Shown piece by piece: positions 7,926 to 18,259 of a stretch of DNA of 50,281 bases. Below the pieces are notes generated by a model. It was not told where the DNA came from, ran no database searches, and saw only the letters and a list, made by a program, of their open reading frames with translations. Source of the DNA: Ruminococcus sp. (GTDB lineage: Bacteria; Bacillota; Clostridia; Oscillospirales; Ruminococcaceae); the NCBI GenBank assembly GCA_017529875.1, contig JAFXNC010000026.1, forward strand, positions 1 to 50,281. Direction: 5' to 3'. Position numbers and translations under genes: made by a program. Each line of letters starts with the position of its first letter. Positions within the stretch are counted from its first letter, which is position 1.

Positions 7926-10340
7926 ATGAAAAAGAAAGCCGGTATACAGCAGGCTGCGGTGGCAAGGCTCACGCCTCCCGCCGACAAGGGCCTGACTGCC
8001 GCCCAGGTGGAGGAACGCATCGCGGCGGGTATGGCCAATACGCCTGTGAAGCCCCCCTCCAAATCGGTGGGGCAGATAATCTTTACCAACGTTTTCACCT
8101 ACTTCAACTTTATCTTTGTGGTGTTCTCGGTACTGCTGATAATCGCAGGGTCTTACAGAGACCTGACCTTCATGCCGGTCATCATCACAAATACCCTCAT
8201 CGGTATTATCCAGGAGATGCGCTCCAAGTCCCTGCTGGACAAGATCACGATGCTCAATTCCCCCACCGCAAAGGTCATCCGGGACGGCATCGAGCAGGAT
8301 ATACAGTCCGACAGGCTGGTGGCTGACGATATCGTGATATTCAAGGCCGGCGACCAGATCCCCGCCGACGCAGTGGTCATCGACGGCAAGGTCTCCGCCA
8401 ACGAAGCCCTGCTCACCGGTGAGGCCGACGAGATCGTCAAGGAAAAGGGCGCCGAGCTCATGAGCGGAAGCTACATCGTCTCCGGAAACTGCCGGGCGCG
8501 GCTGACCAAGGTGGGCGCCGAGTCCTACATATCCCAGCTCACCCTCCAGGCCAAGAAGGTCAAGACCGGCGAGCAGTCCGAGATGATCCGCTCCCTGAAC
8601 AAGATCGTTAAGCTGGCCGGATTTATAATAATACCCCTGGGCGTGCTCCAGTTCTACGCCTCCTATGTGACCCGGGAGATCGGCTACACCGATTCTATCC
8701 GGACCACGATAGCCTCGGTCATCGGCATGATCCCCGAGGGACTGTTCCTGCTGGCAAGCGTTACCCTGGCTATCAGCGCCATGCGACTGGCGCGGCAGAA
8801 GGTCCTCGTCCACAACATGAAGTGCATCGAGACCCTTGCCCGTGTAAACGTCCTCTGCGTGGATAAGACCGGCACCATAACCGAGAACACCATGCGCGTC
8901 ACCGGCGTCAATCCTCTTGGCGAGCATACCGAGGAGGAGCTTTACTCCCTGCTGAGCGACTTCGCGGCAGAGCAGTCCGCCGACAACATCACCATGGCGG
9001 CTATGAAGCAGTATTTCACCAAGCCCACCGGCGGACTTATAGTATCCCATACAGATTTCTCATCCGAGTTCAAGTATTCCAGCGTGACCCTCGAAAAGGG
9101 CGCCTATGTGCTGGGCGCACCTGAGTGGGTGCTCAGGGATCGCTATGAGCAGTACCGGGAGGCCATTGAGTCCGACGGGCGCAAGGGCTACCGTGTGCTG
9201 GCCTTCGCCAAGTACGACGGCAAGCCCGACGGCAAGGCTCTCACCGAGGACTGCGAGCCCCTGGCGCTGGTGCTGATAACCAACCCCATACGCGAGACCG
9301 CTCCCGAGACCTTCAAGTTCTTCGCAGACGAGGGCGTGGAGGTCAAGGTCATCTCCGGCGACAACCCCATAACGGTGTCCGAGGTGGCAAAGCAGGCGGG
9401 CATAGCCAATGCCGAGCGCTATGTGGACGCCTCCACCCTCACCAACGACGAGGTTATCTTCGAGGCCATGAAGAACTACACCGTCTTCGGACGGGTAACT
9501 CCCGACCAGAAGCGCAAGTTCGTCAAGGCGCTCCAGCAGCAGGATAAGGTGGTCGCCATGACCGGCGACGGCGTAAACGACATCCTGGCTCTCAAGGACG
9601 CCGACTGCTCCATAGCTATGGCCTCCGGCAGCGATGCCGCAGTACAGGCGGCACAGCTGGTGCTGCTGGACTCCGACTTCTCCCACATGACCAGCGTGGT
9701 CATGGAGGGCAGACAGGTGGTCAACAACATGGAGCGCTCCGGCAGCCTGTTCTTAGTCAAGAACATTTTCTCCATAATCCTCTCGATAGTAACGCTGATA
9801 TTCGGCGTGGTATACCCGCTGACACCTTCCCAGATCACCCTCATAAGCCTCTTTACCATAGGCATACCCGCATTCCTGCTCTCACAGGTACCGGATCACT
9901 ACCTGATCCGCGGACACTTCATGAAGAACATCATCCTCAAAGCCCTCCCGGGCGCCATAACGGACGTCTTCGTCGTCATAGCCATGGTGGTGTTCGGAGA
10001 GATCTTCGAGGTGTCTCAGGGCGAGATCATGACCTCCTCCACCATACTGCTTTCGGTGGTGGGCATCATGGTACTGCGGCATATCAGCAAGCCCCTTTCC
10101 CGCTACAAGTGGTCCATAATCCTGCTCTGCACCGCCGGGCTCATAGTGGCCTTCAGGCTGCTGGGCTGGGTATTCGGCACCACCACCCTTTCCACAAAGA
10201 GCATACTGCTCTGCGTGAACTTCGGCATCATGGCAGATACATTCATACGCTTTATCAGGTTCATCATCGTAAACACCGAGAATATGCTGTTCCAGCTTAA
10301 GATCACCAAGGGCAACGCTCCAGGCTCCGAAACTGAATAA
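7926..10340 (+). CDS. P-type cation-transporting ATPase (CtpE-like)
   Basis: 804 residues from the ATG at 7926; the earlier in-frame ATG at 7908 has no spaced ribosome site, while AAGGGG precedes 7926 well. The order is that of P-type ATPases: a membrane pair near residues 50-95, an actuator domain with LLTGEADE, a membrane pair containing the M4-type motif PEGLFLLASV, the phosphorylation motif DKTGT with Asp313, the hinge TGDGVND, then about six C-terminal membrane segments. The N-terminal SVGQIIFTNVFTYFN stretch and the overall length recall mycobacterial CtpE, a calcium importer, more than classical Ca2+/Mg2+ ATPases. The ion is therefore uncertain. It is followed by the purine permease after 19 nt, so the genes may be co-transcribed. 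Confidence 0.88.
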   Translation: MKKKAGIQQAAVARLTPPADKGLTAAQVEERIAAGMANTPVKPPSKSVGQIIFTNVFTYFNFIFVVFSVLLIIAGSYRDLTFMPVIITNTLIGIIQEMRSKSLLDKITMLNSPTAKVIRDGIEQDIQSDRLVADDIVIFKAGDQIPADAVVIDGKVSANEALLTGEADEIVKEKGAELMSGSYIVSGNCRARLTKVGAESYISQLTLQAKKVKTGEQSEMIRSLNKIVKLAGFIIIPLGVLQFYASYVTREIGYTDSIRTTIASVIGMIPEGLFLLASVTLAISAMRLARQKVLVHNMKCIETLARVNVLCVDKTGTITENTMRVTGVNPLGEHTEEELYSLLSDFAAEQSADNITMAAMKQYFTKPTGGLIVSHTDFSSEFKYSSVTLEKGAYVLGAPEWVLRDRYEQYREAIESDGRKGYRVLAFAKYDGKPDGKALTEDCEPLALVLITNPIRETAPETFKFFADEGVEVKVISGDNPITVSEVAKQAGIANAERYVDASTLTNDEVIFEAMKNYTVFGRVTPDQKRKFVKALQQQDKVVAMTGDGVNDILALKDADCSIAMASGSDAAVQAAQLVLLDSDFSHMTSVVMEGRQVVNNMERSGSLFLVKNIFSIILSIVTLIFGVVYPLTPSQITLISLFTIGIPAFLLSQVPDHYLIRGHFMKNIILKALPGAITDVFVVIAMVVFGEIFEVSQGEIMTSSTILLSVVGIMVLRHISKPLSRYKWSIILLCTAGLIVAFRLLGWVFGTTTLSTKSILLCVNFGIMADTFIRFIRFIIVNTENMLFQLKITKGNAPGSETE

Positions 10341-10359
10341 GCATCAGGAGGTAAGTATC

Positions 10360-11721
10360 ATGATCGAAAAACTGTTCAAGCTCAAGGAACACAACACCGA
10401 TTTCAAGACCGAGGTAATGGCGGGCATAACCACCTTCATGACCATGGCCTATATCCTGGCGGTCAACCCCAATGTGCTCTCGGCGGCGGGCATGGACAGC
10501 ACCGCCGTCCTGCTGGCCACCTGCCTTGCGTCCTTCATCGGTACTATGGTCATGGGTATCTGGGCTAACCTGCCCTTTGCACTCTCCGCAGGAATGGGTC
10601 TCAACGCCTTCCTTGCCTACACCGTGGTCATGGGCTACGGCTACTCCTGGCAGACGGCGCTGCTGGCTGTGTTCATTGAGGGTATGGTCTTCATCGTGCT
10701 TTCCCTCACGAGGGTCAGAGAGGCGATCTTCGAGTGCATACCCCTCTCCCTGAAAAAAGCCGTGTCCGTGGGCATCGGACTGTTTATCTGCTTCATCGGC
10801 CTGCAAAACGCCGGCCTCGCCACCGATTCCGCCACTCTCGTTTCACTCATAAACTTCCGGGAGAGCTTCAGCACCGCCGGTATCTGCGCTCTGCTTGCAG
10901 TTATCGGAACATTATGCACCGCCATACTCTACATCAAGAAGGTCCCCGGCTCCATACTCATAGGAATCTTCGGCACCTGGGGAATGGGCGTCATCTGCGA
11001 ACTTGTGGGCATCTACGTTCCCGACCCTGCCAACGGTCACTATTCGCTGATACCCGCCTTCCAGATGACCGACTTCTCCAAGCTCTCCGAGACCCTGGGA
11101 CAGTGCTTCAACGTCAACTTCGAGGACGTGGGGATATTCAACTTCATCGTTGTTATATTCTCCTTCCTGTTCGTTGACCTTTTCGATACTATCGGCACCC
11201 TCATCGGCGTCAGCGCCAAGGCTAAAATGCTGGACGACCAGGGCAGGCTCCCCGGCATCAGACCCGCCCTCATGGCGGACGCAGTCGCCACCACCGCCGG
11301 AGCAGTGCTGGGCACATCCACTACTACTACATTCGTCGAATCCGCAGCGGGCGTGGGCGCAGGCGGAAGAACAGGCCTCACCGCCGTCACCACGGCGATA
11401 CTTTTCCTGGCCTCCATGCTGCTGGCACCTATCTTCGTGGCGATACCCTCCTTTGCCACGGCTCCCGCGCTGATACTGGTGGGATTCCTCATGTTCTCCA
11501 CCGTCACCGAGATCAGGTTCGACGAGGACAGCTACACCACCGCCATCCCCGCTTACCTCTGCATCATAGCCATGCCCCTGTTTTACAGCATCTCCGAGGG
11601 CATCGCCCTGGGCATCATTTCCTATGTGCTCATCAACCTTTTCTGCGGCAACCGCAAAAAGATCAACCCGCTGCTCTATGTGCTGGCGGTGCTGTTCGTG
11701 CTCAAATACATATTCTTATAA
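10360..11721 (+). CDS. NCS2-family purine permease (AzgA/PbuG-like)
   Basis: 453 residues, polytopic membrane protein. Family-typical segments are the N-terminal TDFKTEVMAGITTFMTMAYI followed by LAVNP, the FALSAGMGLNAF region, and GTSTTTTFVESAAGVGAGG in the C-terminal half, which is diagnostic of the AzgA/PbuG branch (adenine, guanine, hypoxanthine uptake). AGGAGG precedes the ATG. The phosphoribosyltransferase gene follows after 12 nt, so uptake and salvage of the base are coupled in one transcript. There is no room upstream for a purine riboswitch. Which base is preferred cannot be told from the sequence. Confidence 0.9.
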   Translation: MIEKLFKLKEHNTDFKTEVMAGITTFMTMAYILAVNPNVLSAAGMDSTAVLLATCLASFIGTMVMGIWANLPFALSAGMGLNAFLAYTVVMGYGYSWQTALLAVFIEGMVFIVLSLTRVREAIFECIPLSLKKAVSVGIGLFICFIGLQNAGLATDSATLVSLINFRESFSTAGICALLAVIGTLCTAILYIKKVPGSILIGIFGTWGMGVICELVGIYVPDPANGHYSLIPAFQMTDFSKLSETLGQCFNVNFEDVGIFNFIVVIFSFLFVDLFDTIGTLIGVSAKAKMLDDQGRLPGIRPALMADAVATTAGAVLGTSTTTTFVESAAGVGAGGRTGLTAVTTAILFLASMLLAPIFVAIPSFATAPALILVGFLMFSTVTEIRFDEDSYTTAIPAYLCIIAMPLFYSISEGIALGIISYVLINLFCGNRKKINPLLYVLAVLFVLKYIFL

Positions 11722-11733
11722 GGAGAGATAACT

Positions 11734-12276
11734 ATGACCTATACGCTTAAAGTCGCGGGGCTCACAAGGGAGCTCCCGCTGTGCCGTGCCTCCGACGACC
11801 TTGATATCGCGGCATTCGTGATGCTGTCGGACGTTGAGCTCACCGAGAGGTGCGCCGAGGAGCTGCTGAAGATCGCCCCGCCGGATTTTGACATCATCAT
11901 CACGGCCGAGACCAAGGGCATACCCCTTGCCTACGAGATGTCAAAGCAGTCGGGGAAGAAGTACTATATCGGCAGAAAGTCGGTGAAGCTCTACATGACT
12001 GACCCGATAATGGTTGAGGTCAAGTCCATCACCACCGACCATGTGCAGAAGCTGTATCTTTCCCAGGAGGACATCGCCGAGATCAAGGGCAAGAAGGTCC
12101 TGATCGTTGACGACGTTATCAGCACCGGCGATTCGCTGGCAGCCATAGAGAAGCTGGTGAACAAGGCAGGCGGCGAGATCGCGGCAAAGGTGGCAGTGCT
12201 GGCAGAGGGCGCAGCAGCTGACAGGACGGACATAACCTATCTTGAAAAGCTGCCGGTGTTCCCGAGGAAGAAGTGA
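11734..12276 (+). CDS. Adenine/purine phosphoribosyltransferase-type protein
   Basis: 180 residues. Type I phosphoribosyltransferase with the PRPP-binding signature VLIVDDVISTGDSL (Asp126-Asp127) and the GIPLAYEMS/RKSVK region as in adenine phosphoribosyltransferase and its paralogues. The reaction would be base plus PRPP giving nucleotide plus pyrophosphate in the cytoplasm. Its position directly after a purine permease supports purine salvage. The sequence departs from canonical Apt around the substrate hood, so substrate specificity (adenine or another purine) is left open. Last gene of the unit; a strong hairpin follows. Confidence 0.82.
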   Translation: MTYTLKVAGLTRELPLCRASDDLDIAAFVMLSDVELTERCAEELLKIAPPDFDIIITAETKGIPLAYEMSKQSGKKYYIGRKSVKLYMTDPIMVEVKSITTDHVQKLYLSQEDIAEIKGKKVLIVDDVISTGDSLAAIEKLVNKAGGEIAAKVAVLAEGAAADRTDITYLEKLPVFPRKK

Positions 12277-12294
12277 CCGGTGTTTTGCAGCGTC

Positions 12295-12333
12295 AAAACG
12301 GTATACCCCCAAAAGGGATATACCGTTTTTGCT
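12295..12333 (+). terminator. Rho-independent terminator
   Basis: AAAACGGTATA pairs with TATACCGTTTT around a CCCC/GGG-closed loop, followed by a T-rich end. Confidence 0.9.
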
Positions 12334-12426
12334 TTCATCCCGGCGCATTGCTTTTCTGCGGCACCCTCATGATCTCTCCGGATGCAAGAAATATCCTCAA
12401 AAAATGTTAAAAACTAACAAAAATCA

Positions 12427-12455
12427 TTGACGTGAACGTCGAAAAGTTGTATAAT
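12427..12455 (+). promoter_or_regulatory. Promoter of the giant ATPase gene pair, with a small palindrome
   Basis: TTGACG (12427-12432), 17 bp, TATAAT (12450-12455). GACGTGAACGTC (12429-12440) overlaps the -35 box and has 5-bp inverted arms, a possible operator. The leader is short, with AAGGGG 8 nt before the preferred start. Confidence 0.8.
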
Positions 12456-12505
12456 GGATATGAGTATGATACCCGAAAAGAATCTGATAATAAGGGGCAA
12501 TGAGA

Positions 12506-15500
12506 ATGAGTATAATCGAAGAAAAGCTCAAACAGCTTACTCCCGGTATGACCGTCCGGCTCACTCAGGCCAACGGCGTTACCTATGAGGGCATAGTCAA
12601 ACAAAACGACGGCTCCGAATCTGTCGAGATCGAGGTTTACAGACAGGCCGTGCTGCGCTATGACAATATCTCGTCGGTGGAGTTCTCCGCTGCCGCCGTG
12701 CCTGTGCAGACGCCTGCACAGACCAAGATCCTTCCGGCTCAGGTGCCTGTCAAGACACAGGCTCCCGCACCGGCAGCTGCCGCCGCGCCTGCTGAGGCCA
12801 AGCCTGCCGAGCCGAAGCCTGTTGTCAGGAAAAACGTCTTCTCCTACGACAAGCTCAAGGAGCAGCTGCCGAAGTTCTCCTCGGGGATGCACAATTTCAG
12901 CAGCACCTTCAAGCTCCTGGATAAGGACGTCAGAGTGGATGTCAACGGTCAGCTCAGCAAGATCAAGGCCGGCGATACCGCCCACGACTACGACAAGATC
13001 GAGCAGGGCATGACCGAGCTGTGGAACATCGTCTGCGACAAGAAGCTCGATTACGATCCTACCGTGAACCTCTTTGTGGCTTACGGCTATTATCTCGGCA
13101 AGATGTTCACCGAAGCCGCCGAGGCCTTTTTCTACGCCAACGACCTTTACAGCGCCTTCTCCTGCATGGTCACGGAGGCCATCAGGGACAACGACAAGAC
13201 CTACTACACCAATGCCGCCGCCTATGCGGCTATCAGCATAGTCTCCGAGCCCAAGGGCGAGCATATCGACGAGGCGCTGAAGGTGCTGGATGTTTCCTCC
13301 TATGAGTCCAATGACGTCTCAGCCGTGGGCTTTGTTTATGAGCGTACCGACAACGTCATCATCCGGGGCAGCATCCATGACATCCTCGTGCACATCGCCG
13401 AGAACAACGACATAGTCTTCACCGACAGCACCAATATCAGCACCATGCTCTCCGAGGTGCGCAAGGTGTATACCGCAAGCGCCGCCCTCGACATCATCAA
13501 CACCGTTTACACCGAGGACATCCCCGTTCAGGAGGAGACCCAGCCCGCCCTGCAGCCCGCAGAGCAGAAGGACAAGCCCGAGGAAAAGAAGGAGACCGCC
13601 GTCGATACCAGCAAGGAGTACATCGGCAGGATCGTGCAGTTCAACTTCTTCGAGAAGCGCGGCAAGATCGAGAACGAAATGGGCGTGCAGTATTCCTTCG
13701 AGTCCAAGAACATCGTGGACGCCTCCTTCCGTTCCAAGGTGGACGGCCTGGTCAACAAGGACTTCGAGCCGATATATGTGGCATTCTATATCTCCAAGAG
13801 CCTCAATTCCTTCTCAGCCGTCAAGATCAGGAAGTGCGATACCAGCTCCGATATCCGCACAGGCATCAGCTATGCCGATCAGCTCCAGCGCAAGGCGAAA
13901 TACGACGAGGCTATCGCGGAGTACACCAAGCATCTGGGCAAGGACGTCTGGGAGACAGCCTTTATCTCTATCATGAACTGCTATCTTTCCAAGTCCAAGG
14001 CCAGCCCCGGCAAGGACTTCGTCCCCGAGATGAAAAAGCTGGTCGATAAGTACGGCGCCAAGGTGCCCCACACTATCAAGAACCTCAGCGTGCTGCATCA
14101 GTATTACATGAAGGCGGAGGAGTTCGACGAGGCTATCGGTATGCTCGACGAGCTCATCGCATCCTCCAAGGAGACCGAGTATAACCGGATACTCTACTGC
14201 ATCAGCGAGAAGGCAAGATGCTACCGGGGTCTCAAATACTACTCCGAGGCCATAGATCAGTACGAGTACTGGATCAAGCTGGTCAACGAGAAGAAGTATT
14301 CCTCCCTCTATCTTTCCCGTGACACCTATATCTATCCCGAGCTGGCAAGTCTCTACTACCAGGCCGAGGATTACGACAACGCCGAGAAGTATATCCTGCT
14401 CTCCCAGTCCAAGGAGAAGAAGGCCATGCTCCAGGACATCGAGCGTATCAGAGCCGAGCAGAAGGAGCAGCTCAAAGCCGGCGACGAGGACAGCTATGAG
14501 GAGGACGTTCTTGACGAGGATCCGGACGAGACTGACGACTATGCCTCCGACGAGATCTTCGATTTCGGCGACCTCAGCGCCCTTACCGCAGAGTATCACG
14601 ACCCCGCGGACTTCTCAGCCCTCGGCCTCACCGATACCGATATCCTCGGCAAGGCCTTCGATGTGCCGAGAGACAAGCTCTACTGCCTCATAACCTACCT
14701 GACAGCGGCAGCCTATGCCGCCAGGGATTCGGAGTATGCCGAGACCCTGGCCTCCGCCGAGTACTGCGTCAGAGCCGCCTCCGGTCATCTGCGTTCGGCA
14801 GAGGATCTCAACAGCTCCACCCTGACATACAGGTTCGGCATCTTCAAGGAGACCGAGCCCGAAAAGTACGAGATCATGTTTGCCTCCGCGGCGCTGAGAG
14901 CGCTGTTCGAGCAGAACGAATCCCCCGACGACGAGGCGGATATGCTGATGGATTATCTCAGCGGGATGAAGTTCGCCAAGGAGTTCCCGGCTGTTATGCA
15001 GCTGGCGGAGCATCTCAGCGACTTCCGCAAGCAGACCGGCTGCGGCGTTTCTGAGTTTGCCGACTACAAGACCGATACCGCCGCTATGGAACGCATCCGC
15101 AACTCAGCCGTCAAGTGCAGGGAGAGCATCGACGCCCGTCTGGAAGTCTACGAAGGCAAGGGCAGGCTCAGAAGAACAAGACAGATGCTCTTTGCCGACC
15201 CGGAGGGCGTGCTTCGCAGTGCCCTCAACACCGCCTGCGACAACGACACCTCCGACCTCGAAGGGCTCAAGGAGGAGCTTTCCGCACTCTTTATCAAGAA
15301 GGGAAGACCCTTCGAGTACAGCAGCATAGACCGCAGCAAGATCGACAGCTTCGTCAACGCCGCCTGGGATAAGGCGCGTGATATGATGCTGGCCGAGGGC
15401 CGCAAGGTCAACCGCCCCTACGAGCGGCTCATAGACCCCAAGAGAAGAACGGTCATCGAGACGGTGGACCGCGTACTCAAATGCGTCTTTGACTGGCTCG

Positions 15501-18259
15501 CCGCCGCAGAGCGCAAGGCCGATTCCTCCAAGCAGCACGCGAAATTCACCTATGCGTCTATCAGAGATACTCTCATCGCCTACCTCAAAGAGATCAGGAG
15601 CTCGACCAAGAAGGATCTCGAAGCCGGCTTCAACTGGGAGACCGACTTCCTCAGAGGCACCGCCAAGGAGCTGCTTGCCAAGCTCCAGGGCACCTATGAC
15701 GAGCGCAAGAAGAAGTATCTCTACATCGACTTCCTCAGGACGGATAACATCCTGCTGGACGACAACTATCAGCCGGAGGTCTATGCCACCTTCCTGGGCA
15801 GGAGCGATTTCAATATCCTGCGACGCATCGAAAAGCATATGTCAGCTGAGCTCCCGGAGATCACCGACCGCATCGACGACCTGTTCTGCAACGACATCTC
15901 CAAGAACAACCTGCGCAGCGCCGGACTGCTCCGCTCCTATGCCGACGACATGGGCATCGAGGAGATCAGCGGGCACAATATGTACAACTACTTCGACAAG
16001 TGCGTGTCAATGGGCAGAAGCAAGCTCAAAGACCTCAACGAGGATTTCCTCAGCCAGCTGGAGCTCTACCAGTCCTACGGTGCGCTGTCCGATATCAACG
16101 GCGAGAAGACCGAAATGGAGAAGGAGTGCGACGTCTTCTTCAAGATCTGCTTCACCAGCTGCGATTTCGGATTCTTTGCGGGTCTCATAAATGTGTACAA
16201 CGCCACGATAGAGGCCAATTCCGAGGAGACCGCCGACATACTTACCCGCCAGCTGGACGAGCTGGAACTCAATCCGAGATACGACTGGGGCATTTACAGC
16301 AAGGACGAGATCAAGGCATTTATTGCCGACAGGAACTTCTCCATAGCCGAGAACCTGATGAACTGCATCAGGCGCTCCGACACCAAGGAGGTCGCGGATT
16401 ATTCCATCGAGTCCCTGGGCTATCTCAGCGTCTTCCTCGACGAGTACCCCACCAACTACAAGGCGGTCTGTGACTTCTCCCTGACCCTGGAGGGCTCGGT
16501 GAAGAAGTACACCAGCAAGAACGACATCGAGGTCGCCATAACCAGGATGATGCACAACGCCCGCAAGGACTCCAAGGGCGGAGCTGCCCTCATCAAGAAC
16601 TGGATACCCCAGGCGCCCACCACGGCCTCCGTCGAAAAGCTCATGGGGCTGCTGGGATTTGCAAACCTCACCGTTGTCAAGGAAAGCGGCACCGCCGACG
16701 AGTCCTTCCTGATCTCACGCGCCAGACAGCCCGGCAGAGTCAGCTATCACTATCCGCTGCCGGCGTTCAGCTCGGTGCTTGAACAGGAGGGTGCAAGGGC
16801 AGTCTGCCTCTACGGCAAATACGACGCCGAAAGGCTCATAGACAAGTTCAAGGAGATCAACACCACCTCCAAGCACACTGTGGTCTTCCTGGACTATGCC
16901 CTGAAGCTCCCGGAGAGAAAGCATTTCGCAAGAAAGCTCAAGGAGGAAAAGGGCTTCTCCAAGACCTTTATCCTCATCGACAGAGTGGTGCTCTATTACC
17001 TTGCTCTGCACTTCCAGAGCAATACCGTTGACAAGATGCTGATGTCGGTGACCATGCCATTTGCCTACTATCAGCCCTTCAGCGCCACCAACAAGCTGGG
17101 CAGGATGTCGCCGGAGCTCTATACCGGACGTCAGGCGGAGCTTGCCAGCATCGAAGATCCCAACGGCTGCAACCTGGTCTACGGCGGACGTCAGCTGGGT
17201 AAATCCGTGCTGCTGGGCATGGCCGAGAGACACGTTGACGGCAACGCCAACGGCGACCGGGCTCTCGTTGTGGATATCTGCGCCAAGGACTATAACGAGG
17301 CCGCCAGAACAGTCTCCGAAAAGCTGGTGGACAGGCATATCCTGCCCGAGGGCTCCGAGACCGACGACTGGGATATCCTGGTGCGCCATATCAGCAAGCG
17401 CCTCGACGACGACGACCCCGAGACCAGGATCGGCTATCTGCTGCTGATGCTCGACGAGGCCGATACCTTCATCGACTCCTGCAAGGAGAACAACTACAAG
17501 CCCATAACCGCCTTCAAGAACCTCCCCGAGGGGCGCTTCAAGCTGGTCATGGCAGGTCTGCGCGACCTGAGCAACTTCACCCGCAGCGTGCTCTGCAACA
17601 ACAGCGTGCTGCCCCATCTTGAAGCTATCGTCGTCAAGCCCTTCAAGCGTGCCGAGGGCACCGAGCTGCTCACCCATACCCTGTCATATCTGGGATTCCG
17701 CTTCGATCCCGGCGTGATACAGCTCATCCTTGCCAAGACCCACTACTTCCCCGGCCTGATACAGCTCTACTGTCAGAGGCTTTTAGAGACCCTGCAGAAC
17801 GACAACTACGCAGGCTACAACGAGATCGACACGCCTCCCTACAACATCAGCGAGCAGCACATCAAGAAGGTGCTCTCGGACAAGAACTTCACCAAGCAGA
17901 TAGACAACAGGCTCTGGATGACCCTTACGGTGGACGAGAGCGAGGGCTCATTCTATATGGCTATCGCGCTTATTCTTGCATGGCTCTGCTTTGAGCAGCC
18001 CGAGATCAAGAGCCGTTTCAGGGCGGATATACAGAGCGCCGCCGATAAGCTGAAGGTCACCAGGATAGTCGGGCTCGACGACGCACAGCTGGAGGAGATC
18101 CTGCTGGAAATGGTGGATCTGAACATCCTCACAGCCGACGAGACCCCCGACGGAAAGCGGTATATGTTCTCATCCGAGGGCTTCCGCGACCTGCTGGGCA
18201 GCAGAGAAAAGGTCAAGGCCGACCTTGCAGATTACAGAGAGGAGGGAGATGAACAATGA
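12506..18259 (+). CDS. Giant multidomain ATPase with RNA-binding-like modules and TPR region
   Basis: 1917 residues from the ATG at 12506 (better spaced than the ATG at 12500). Visible order: an Sm/SH3-like barrel (about 1-60, MTVRLTQANGVTYEGIV); a Pro/Ala-rich linker (70-110); a helical region; a cold-shock/S1-like segment near 372-440 (IGRIVQFNFFEKRGKIE); TPR-like helices near 455-665; an acidic linker; a long helical mid-region; then an ATPase with Walker A GGRQLGKS (1560-1567) and Walker B LLLMLDEAD (Asp1650, Glu1651), ending in a winged-helix-like tail. ATPases with a GRQ-type P-loop and a C-terminal winged helix are common in STAND-like conflict proteins. No transmembrane segment, so cytoplasmic. 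Its stop overlaps the next start (ATGA), so the two are translationally coupled. I do not recognise a named system. A sensor that binds nucleic acid and hydrolyses ATP is an inference. Confidence 0.85.
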   Translation: MSIIEEKLKQLTPGMTVRLTQANGVTYEGIVKQNDGSESVEIEVYRQAVLRYDNISSVEFSAAAVPVQTPAQTKILPAQVPVKTQAPAPAAAAAPAEAKPAEPKPVVRKNVFSYDKLKEQLPKFSSGMHNFSSTFKLLDKDVRVDVNGQLSKIKAGDTAHDYDKIEQGMTELWNIVCDKKLDYDPTVNLFVAYGYYLGKMFTEAAEAFFYANDLYSAFSCMVTEAIRDNDKTYYTNAAAYAAISIVSEPKGEHIDEALKVLDVSSYESNDVSAVGFVYERTDNVIIRGSIHDILVHIAENNDIVFTDSTNISTMLSEVRKVYTASAALDIINTVYTEDIPVQEETQPALQPAEQKDKPEEKKETAVDTSKEYIGRIVQFNFFEKRGKIENEMGVQYSFESKNIVDASFRSKVDGLVNKDFEPIYVAFYISKSLNSFSAVKIRKCDTSSDIRTGISYADQLQRKAKYDEAIAEYTKHLGKDVWETAFISIMNCYLSKSKASPGKDFVPEMKKLVDKYGAKVPHTIKNLSVLHQYYMKAEEFDEAIGMLDELIASSKETEYNRILYCISEKARCYRGLKYYSEAIDQYEYWIKLVNEKKYSSLYLSRDTYIYPELASLYYQAEDYDNAEKYILLSQSKEKKAMLQDIERIRAEQKEQLKAGDEDSYEEDVLDEDPDETDDYASDEIFDFGDLSALTAEYHDPADFSALGLTDTDILGKAFDVPRDKLYCLITYLTAAAYAARDSEYAETLASAEYCVRAASGHLRSAEDLNSSTLTYRFGIFKETEPEKYEIMFASAALRALFEQNESPDDEADMLMDYLSGMKFAKEFPAVMQLAEHLSDFRKQTGCGVSEFADYKTDTAAMERIRNSAVKCRESIDARLEVYEGKGRLRRTRQMLFADPEGVLRSALNTACDNDTSDLEGLKEELSALFIKKGRPFEYSSIDRSKIDSFVNAAWDKARDMMLAEGRKVNRPYERLIDPKRRTVIETVDRVLKCVFDWLAAAERKADSSKQHAKFTYASIRDTLIAYLKEIRSSTKKDLEAGFNWETDFLRGTAKELLAKLQGTYDERKKKYLYIDFLRTDNILLDDNYQPEVYATFLGRSDFNILRRIEKHMSAELPEITDRIDDLFCNDISKNNLRSAGLLRSYADDMGIEEISGHNMYNYFDKCVSMGRSKLKDLNEDFLSQLELYQSYGALSDINGEKTEMEKECDVFFKICFTSCDFGFFAGLINVYNATIEANSEETADILTRQLDELELNPRYDWGIYSKDEIKAFIADRNFSIAENLMNCIRRSDTKEVADYSIESLGYLSVFLDEYPTNYKAVCDFSLTLEGSVKKYTSKNDIEVAITRMMHNARKDSKGGAALIKNWIPQAPTTASVEKLMGLLGFANLTVVKESGTADESFLISRARQPGRVSYHYPLPAFSSVLEQEGARAVCLYGKYDAERLIDKFKEINTTSKHTVVFLDYALKLPERKHFARKLKEEKGFSKTFILIDRVVLYYLALHFQSNTVDKMLMSVTMPFAYYQPFSATNKLGRMSPELYTGRQAELASIEDPNGCNLVYGGRQLGKSVLLGMAERHVDGNANGDRALVVDICAKDYNEAARTVSEKLVDRHILPEGSETDDWDILVRHISKRLDDDDPETRIGYLLLMLDEADTFIDSCKENNYKPITAFKNLPEGRFKLVMAGLRDLSNFTRSVLCNNSVLPHLEAIVVKPFKRAEGTELLTHTLSYLGFRFDPGVIQLILAKTHYFPGLIQLYCQRLLETLQNDNYAGYNEIDTPPYNISEQHIKKVLSDKNFTKQIDNRLWMTLTVDESEGSFYMAIALILAWLCFEQPEIKSRFRADIQSAADKLKVTRIVGLDDAQLEEILLEMVDLNILTADETPDGKRYMFSSEGFRDLLGSREKVKADLADYREEGDEQ

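Noticed and set aside
10341..10359. Purine riboswitch before the purine permease
   Set aside because: Only 19 nt separate it from the ATPase gene; no aptamer could fit.
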